Shown in pieces: positions 28,903 to 33,155 of a DNA stretch of 33,155 nucleotides. Made by a program: the position numbers and the translations under genes. This stretch comes from a bacterium (GTDB taxonomy: Bacteria > Patescibacteriota > Microgenomatia > UBA1400 > PJMF01): contig OMJP01000042.1 in NCBI GenBank assembly GCA_900299405.1, positions 1-33,155 of the forward strand, in the 5' to 3' direction. The notes under the pieces were generated by a model, which was not told where the DNA came from, did not search any database, and saw nothing but the letters and a program-made list of their open reading frames with translations. How positions within the stretch are numbered: the stretch's first letter is position 1; each line of letters starts with the position of its first letter.

Positions 28903-30726
28903 ATGAAACGTTTTAATTATACCGATCATCTGGACGAAGTGCTAAAGGTGTTGCGTGAGTTGGAGCAAGCTCCTCATCTAGACACCACCTATTTGCAGAA
29001 AGTCTTGAAGCGCTACCCGCTGAAAGACGGCTCGATTTTGTCCAAAACCAAAGTTATTACCGCTTACAAAAAGCTGGCAGGAAAACATGGTCTGCAGCCT
29101 TACTACGAGAAATTGGTCAAGAAAATCATGATGAAACCGACCAGAACAATCTCTGGGGTGGCGCCAGTGACGGTGCTAACCAAGCCTTTCCCCTGCCCTG
29201 GCAAGTGTATTTTCTGCCCCAACGACATCCGCATGCCGAAATCCTACATGAGTGACGAACCCGGAGCTCAGCGGGCCGAGCGTAATTATTTCGATCCCTA
29301 TCTGCAGACTTACAACAGACTGAATGCTTTGTACGTCATGGGCCATCCGGTTGATAAGGTTGAGCTAATTGTGTTGGGCGGCACTTGGTCTTACTACCCT
29401 GTGCCCTACCAAATTTGGTTCATCAAAGAATGTTTCCGAGCGATAAATGATTTTGGCAAACGAGATGATCGGGAAAAAATTCGCCGCTTTTACCGAAAAA
29501 AACAACAAGAATTTGAAAAAAATAAACAGCTTTATTTAACCGACAGTCCTGAGAAAAACAAAAAGGCTTTTGAGAAACTGGAAATTCACGGTGAGGAACT
29601 GACCAAACGCTACAACCAGGTAGTCTCGGAAGTCTATACCGCTCCAGAGAAAAAACTAGGGATCGATGACTATCAGAGTGCTGCCTGGGATGAATTATTT
29701 AAAGAGCAAAAAATCAATGAGACTGGTGAGATTCGCAACGTAGGTTTGGTGCTAGAAACTCGCCCTGACAATATTTCCGAGGCTGAGGTGGTGCGCCTGA
29801 GAAAGTTTGGCTGCACCAAGACTCAGATCGGGGTGCAGAGCCTGCAGGATGAGGTACTGAGGAAAAACCACCGCGGTCATGACGTGGCTGCTACCCGTCG
29901 GGCTTTCGCTTTGTTGCGCCAGGCTGGTTTCAAGATTCACGCTCACTGGATGGCGAATCTTTATGGTTCTGATCCCGAACTGGACAAACAGGATTATGAC
30001 CAGCTGTTTGCTGATCAGGATTTCCGACCTGATGAGCTGAAGATTTATCCCTGTTCGCTGATCGACAGCGCTGAGCTGATGAAGTATTACCAGGATGGCA
30101 AATGGCAACCCTATACCCACGAAGAGTTGCTAGAGGTGCTAACCCACGTGATGCTGAATACTGAGCCTTATTGTCGGTTAACCAGAGTAATCCGTGATAT
30201 TCCCTCTCCCGACATCGTAGTGGGCAACAAAAAAACTAACTTTCGTCAGATTGCCGAGCAGCATCTCAAAAAACTGGGCAAACAATCTCAAGAAATCCGA
30301 GCCAGAGAGATTCGCGGTGAAAAATTTGATCCCGATAAAATCAAACTCAAAACTGTGAAATTCAGCACTCAGGTGAGTGACGAGCAGTTTCTGCAGTACG
30401 TAGTGCCAACCGATCAGGGTGAAAAGCTGCTAGGCTTCATGCGTCTTAGCTTCCCCAAGAAAAATGGCTTTATAGACGAGCTAGATGGCAGCGCCATCAT
30501 TCGTGAGATCCACGTCTATGGCCCAGCCCTCAAGATTGGCACCAAGGGCAAAAGACACGCTCAGCACTTAGGATTGGGCACTAAGCTAATTGAAGCAGCC
30601 AAACAAAGAGCTAAAAAACTAGGTTATAAAAAACTCTCGGTGATCTCCGCCATCGGCACCAAGGAATATTATCGGAAAAAAGGTTTTAGGGATGGTGATC
30701 TGTATCAGTACCAAGAATTAGTCTGA
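28903..30726 (+). CDS. elp3: Elp3-family tRNA uridine(34) carboxymethylation enzyme (radical SAM + GNAT)
   Basis: RTISGVAPVTVLTKPFPCPGKCIFCPND radical SAM Cys cluster; VELIVLGGTWSYYP; GLVLETRPDNISEAEVVRLRKFGCTKTQIGVQSLQDEVLRKNHRGHD; GNAT GKRHAQHLGLGTKLIEAAKQRAKKLGYKKLSVISAIGTKEYYRKKGF. Confidence 0.95.
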   Translation: MKRFNYTDHLDEVLKVLRELEQAPHLDTTYLQKVLKRYPLKDGSILSKTKVITAYKKLAGKHGLQPYYEKLVKKIMMKPTRTISGVAPVTVLTKPFPCPGKCIFCPNDIRMPKSYMSDEPGAQRAERNYFDPYLQTYNRLNALYVMGHPVDKVELIVLGGTWSYYPVPYQIWFIKECFRAINDFGKRDDREKIRRFYRKKQQEFEKNKQLYLTDSPEKNKKAFEKLEIHGEELTKRYNQVVSEVYTAPEKKLGIDDYQSAAWDELFKEQKINETGEIRNVGLVLETRPDNISEAEVVRLRKFGCTKTQIGVQSLQDEVLRKNHRGHDVAATRRAFALLRQAGFKIHAHWMANLYGSDPELDKQDYDQLFADQDFRPDELKIYPCSLIDSAELMKYYQDGKWQPYTHEELLEVLTHVMLNTEPYCRLTRVIRDIPSPDIVVGNKKTNFRQIAEQHLKKLGKQSQEIRAREIRGEKFDPDKIKLKTVKFSTQVSDEQFLQYVVPTDQGEKLLGFMRLSFPKKNGFIDELDGSAIIREIHVYGPALKIGTKGKRHAQHLGLGTKLIEAAKQRAKKLGYKKLSVISAIGTKEYYRKKGFRDGDLYQYQELV

Positions 30727-31080
30727 TTTTTTATTCATCCCAAATCTATCTCTGGTGAAAGCGATTTTTTTGCGGATGGCTTTGGTGATGTCGACGTCGA
30801 GCTCGTTAGCCAAGAGAATTAAGGAAGCCAGCACATCAGCGAACTCGTCCTCCATGTTTTCGCGGCTAAATTTGGCGATTTTGGTATCTCGAGCGAGGTT
30901 CATGCTGGTCAGGATTTCATCTGACAGTTCTCCGAGTTCCTCGACGATTTTCATGGTGCGAGCAAAAATCTGCTGCTGCTGGTCTTTGAGTGGCCAGCGC
31001 TCGTTCAAAAACTTACCAATTTCTTGGTATTCGGCGACGAGCTCATCAATTGTTAGCGGTTGCTGGTTTTGATCCGACAT
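30718..31080 (-). CDS. MazG-like nucleotide pyrophosphohydrolase
   Basis: KIVEELGELSDEI...ENMEDEFADVLASLILLANEL: the EExxE..ExxD pattern of MazG/MazG-like proteins. Confidence 0.85.
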   Translation of the reverse strand: MSDQNQQPLTIDELVAEYQEIGKFLNERWPLKDQQQQIFARTMKIVEELGELSDEILTSMNLARDTKIAKFSRENMEDEFADVLASLILLANELDVDITKAIRKKIAFTRDRFGMNKKSD

Positions 31081-31086
31081 AAGGCG

Positions 31087-32448
31087 CTATTGTAACATGC
31101 CTTTGCCAAAAGCAAGCAATTTGGTGGGATTCATGGGTACATTTTGACCTAGAATGAGTTGTTGTTGGCGGATAAAAGTCGGTAGTTTGCTGGGTTTGGT
31201 TAATTGCTCTTGCATGGTTTTGAGGAATGGCTGGCTGTAAGGCGAGCAATACTGGCAGCGAGCGCAGCCGTTAGTCAATATTTGAGGGTCTTGAAAATAT
31301 GACAGGATTTTCTCGTGATGGCAGCTGGCTTGGTTGACAAATTTGATTATTTTCTGCAGTGACTGTTTGCTGCTGGGCGAATTGCTTTTCTGCTGCATTT
31401 GTTGGTGTAGCTCGAAATCCTGGGGATGAAATAGTAGCTCACACCAGGAAAACTGTCTGTCTCTGCCCGCTCTCCCGATTTCTTGGACATAGTTTTCCAG
31501 ATTACCGGGGGTTTGAAAATGAATCACGAAGCGGATGTCTGGCTTATCGATTCCCATGCCGAAAGCATTGGTGGCGATCATCACCCGCACTTCCCCATTG
31601 AGGAATTTTTCTTGGAGTTGCGTTTTTTCTTTGTTGGTTCGTCCGGCGTGGTAGTAGTCGAGCTGGAGCTGATTATTGAAGTCTAGCTTCTTCAAACCTA
31701 GATTCAGCATCTCTGCCATTTTTCTGGTGGAAACGTAAATCAATCCTGGCTGACGAGGAAACACCCTGGTAATGAGGTAGAAGGTGTATAAAAATCGCTG
31801 TGACTGGAGCTCGAATTTTTTCAGAGTAATGAACAGATTGGGGCGAAAAAAATTTCCCCGAAAAACGTTTTTGTCTTTAACTTTAAAACTTGTTTGCAAA
31901 TCTTCCACTACGGCCGCTGAAGCAGTAGCGGTAAACAGTGCCAGTTTGGGATTGGTATTTAGGCGCTGGATAAAAATAGGGATGTTGCGGTACAGCGGTC
32001 GGAAGTCATGACCCCAGGTAGAAAAACAGTGGGCTTCGTCGATGGCGATGAAGCTGGGTGGTTTGGCAATCATGATTTCCAGGAATTTTTTGGTGAGTAG
32101 TCTTTCTGGAGCGACGTAGAGAAACTTGATTTCTCCCTGCTGGATAGCTTGGTAGCGTCGTTCGACTTCTTCGTTTTTCAGGGCGCTGTTGATATAGGTG
32201 GCGGTAATTCCTCGCCGCTGGAGGGCATCGACTTGATCTTTCATCAGGGCGATCAAGGGAGAAATAACGATTGTTAGACCGTTGAGAGCGAGGCCGGGAA
32301 TTTGATAGCACAGCGACTTTCCCTGGCCGGTAGGTAGCAGAGCTAAAGTTCGTTCTCCAGCCAGCACGCTATCGATGATTTCCCCCTGTGGTTGGCGAAA
32401 CTCAGGATAGCCAAATACTTGTTGTAGGATTTGTTGCGGCTTGGTCAT
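31087..32448 (-). CDS. RecQ-family ATP-dependent DNA helicase, short form
   Basis: FRQPQGEIIDSVLAGERTLALLPTGQGKSLCYQIPGL, IDEAHCFSTWGHDFRPLY, YYHAGRTNKEK, IATNAFGMGIDKPDIRFVIHFQTPGNLENYVQEIGRAGRD; zinc Cys CHHEKIL..CARCQYC; no HRDC region visible. Confidence 0.93.
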   Translation of the reverse strand: MTKPQQILQQVFGYPEFRQPQGEIIDSVLAGERTLALLPTGQGKSLCYQIPGLALNGLTIVISPLIALMKDQVDALQRRGITATYINSALKNEEVERRYQAIQQGEIKFLYVAPERLLTKKFLEIMIAKPPSFIAIDEAHCFSTWGHDFRPLYRNIPIFIQRLNTNPKLALFTATASAAVVEDLQTSFKVKDKNVFRGNFFRPNLFITLKKFELQSQRFLYTFYLITRVFPRQPGLIYVSTRKMAEMLNLGLKKLDFNNQLQLDYYHAGRTNKEKTQLQEKFLNGEVRVMIATNAFGMGIDKPDIRFVIHFQTPGNLENYVQEIGRAGRDRQFSWCELLFHPQDFELHQQMQQKSNSPSSKQSLQKIIKFVNQASCHHEKILSYFQDPQILTNGCARCQYCSPYSQPFLKTMQEQLTKPSKLPTFIRQQQLILGQNVPMNPTKLLAFGKGMLQ

Positions 32449-32498
32449 GGCTCCATCATGGCCAACCAACCTTGCAACAACTGTAACTTTGGAGAATA

Positions 32499-32948
32499 AT
32501 GCTTCTTATGAAAAATTCTGAAAAAATTCTGAGTAGGTATCGCAAATGGGTGATGTTGTTGGCTTTGGTGGGAATTTCTTTGGCTAGTTATTTGTATTAC
32601 GAGTACGCTGTTCAAGAGACTTTTGGGGTGTGTGATATCAACTCGGTTCTCAATTGTGATCCGGTGACCAAAGGCAAACTAGCAGAATTGTGGGGTATTC
32701 CGGTTTCTTTGATTGGTTTGGCTGGTTATCTGACGATTTTGGTCACGGCTGGTTTGAGAAAATTCAAATGGGCCTTTGGGGTGGCGATTTTTGGAATGTT
32801 GTTTTGTTTGCGGCTGATGTTTTTGGAGATTTTTGTCGAGGGTATCATCTGTTTGGTTTGTGTTGCCTGCCAACTGGTAATGCTAGTGGAGTTGTTTTTG
32901 ACTTATCAGCTAGCTTTTCCGGAAAAAGTTGGTTTGCGGATGTTATAA
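32499..32948 (+). CDS. Vitamin K epoxide reductase (VKOR) family membrane protein
   Basis: CDINSVLNCDPVTKGKLAELWGIPVSLIGLAGYL and the C-terminal CxxC within IICLVCVACQ; multiple TM helices. Confidence 0.92.
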   Translation: MLLMKNSEKILSRYRKWVMLLALVGISLASYLYYEYAVQETFGVCDINSVLNCDPVTKGKLAELWGIPVSLIGLAGYLTILVTAGLRKFKWAFGVAIFGMLFCLRLMFLEIFVEGIICLVCVACQLVMLVELFLTYQLAFPEKVGLRML

Positions 32949-32979
32949 TCTTTTCGTTGCCTGTATCTGGAAGTAGTTT

Positions 32980-33063
32980 GCCGCGGTGGCGGAATTGGTA
33001 GACGCGCGAGACTTAAAATCTCGTTCTGGCAACAGAGTGTGGGTTCGATTCCCACCCGCGGCA
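32980..33063 (+). tRNA. tRNA-Leu (TAA)
   Basis: GCCGCGG..CCGCGGC acceptor, anticodon arm CGAGA-CTTAAAA-TCTCG, long variable arm, GGGTTCGATTCCC. Confidence 0.95.
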
Positions 33064-33077
33064 CTTTGAAATAAATA

Positions 33078-33151
33078 CGGGGAGTAGCTCAGATGGCTAG
33101 AGTGCGCGCTTTGGGAGCGTGAGGCCGCAGGTTCGAGTCCTGTCTCCCCGA
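33078..33151 (+). tRNA. tRNA-Pro (TGG)
   Basis: CGGGGAG..CTCCCCG acceptor, anticodon arm CGCGC-TTTGGGA-GCGTG, GGTTCGAGTCC. Confidence 0.94.
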
Positions 33152-33155
33152 CATA

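Overview
About 33 kb of chromosomal sequence, probably from a Candidate Phyla Radiation (Patescibacteria) bacterium. I base this on a divergent 16S rRNA, compact overlapping genes, a bacterial Elp3, and many small CPR-like proteins; the phylum call is inference. Contents: the 5' part of lon (minus strand, running off the left edge); a complete stand-alone 16S rRNA on the minus strand; mnmA; a 7TM / ATP-grasp-retropepsin / DUF1704 cluster; a translationally coupled uvrB-orf-uvrA-HAD-transglutaminase-uvrC run; an AT-rich segment with two nuclease-like ORFs around tRNA-Arg and tRNA-His; a glycan-type methyltransferase, GT2 and membrane protein set; pyruvate kinase; an H1-like lysine-rich protein; a Kbl-type enzyme; cyclophilin; a divergently transcribed Trm9/ALKBH8-like methyltransferase and Elp3 pair; MazG-like; RecQ; VKOR; and six tRNA genes (Ile-GAT, Arg-TCT, His-GTG, Gln-TTG, Leu-TAA, Pro-TGG). 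The best leads are: (1) a Trm9-like methyltransferase back-to-back with Elp3, next to tRNA-Gln(UUG) and in the same window as MnmA, which suggests a eukaryote-like mcm5(s2)U34 pathway in a minimal bacterium; (2) an ATP-grasp ligase plus DUF1704 metallopeptidase plus 7TM cluster that could be a tubulin-tyrosination-like peptide ligation/removal cycle; (3) a 16S gene with its own 27-bp processing stem and terminator and no 23S; (4) substitutions at near-universal 16S positions in the 530 loop and at C1400. No searches were run. All family calls come from reading motifs in the translations.
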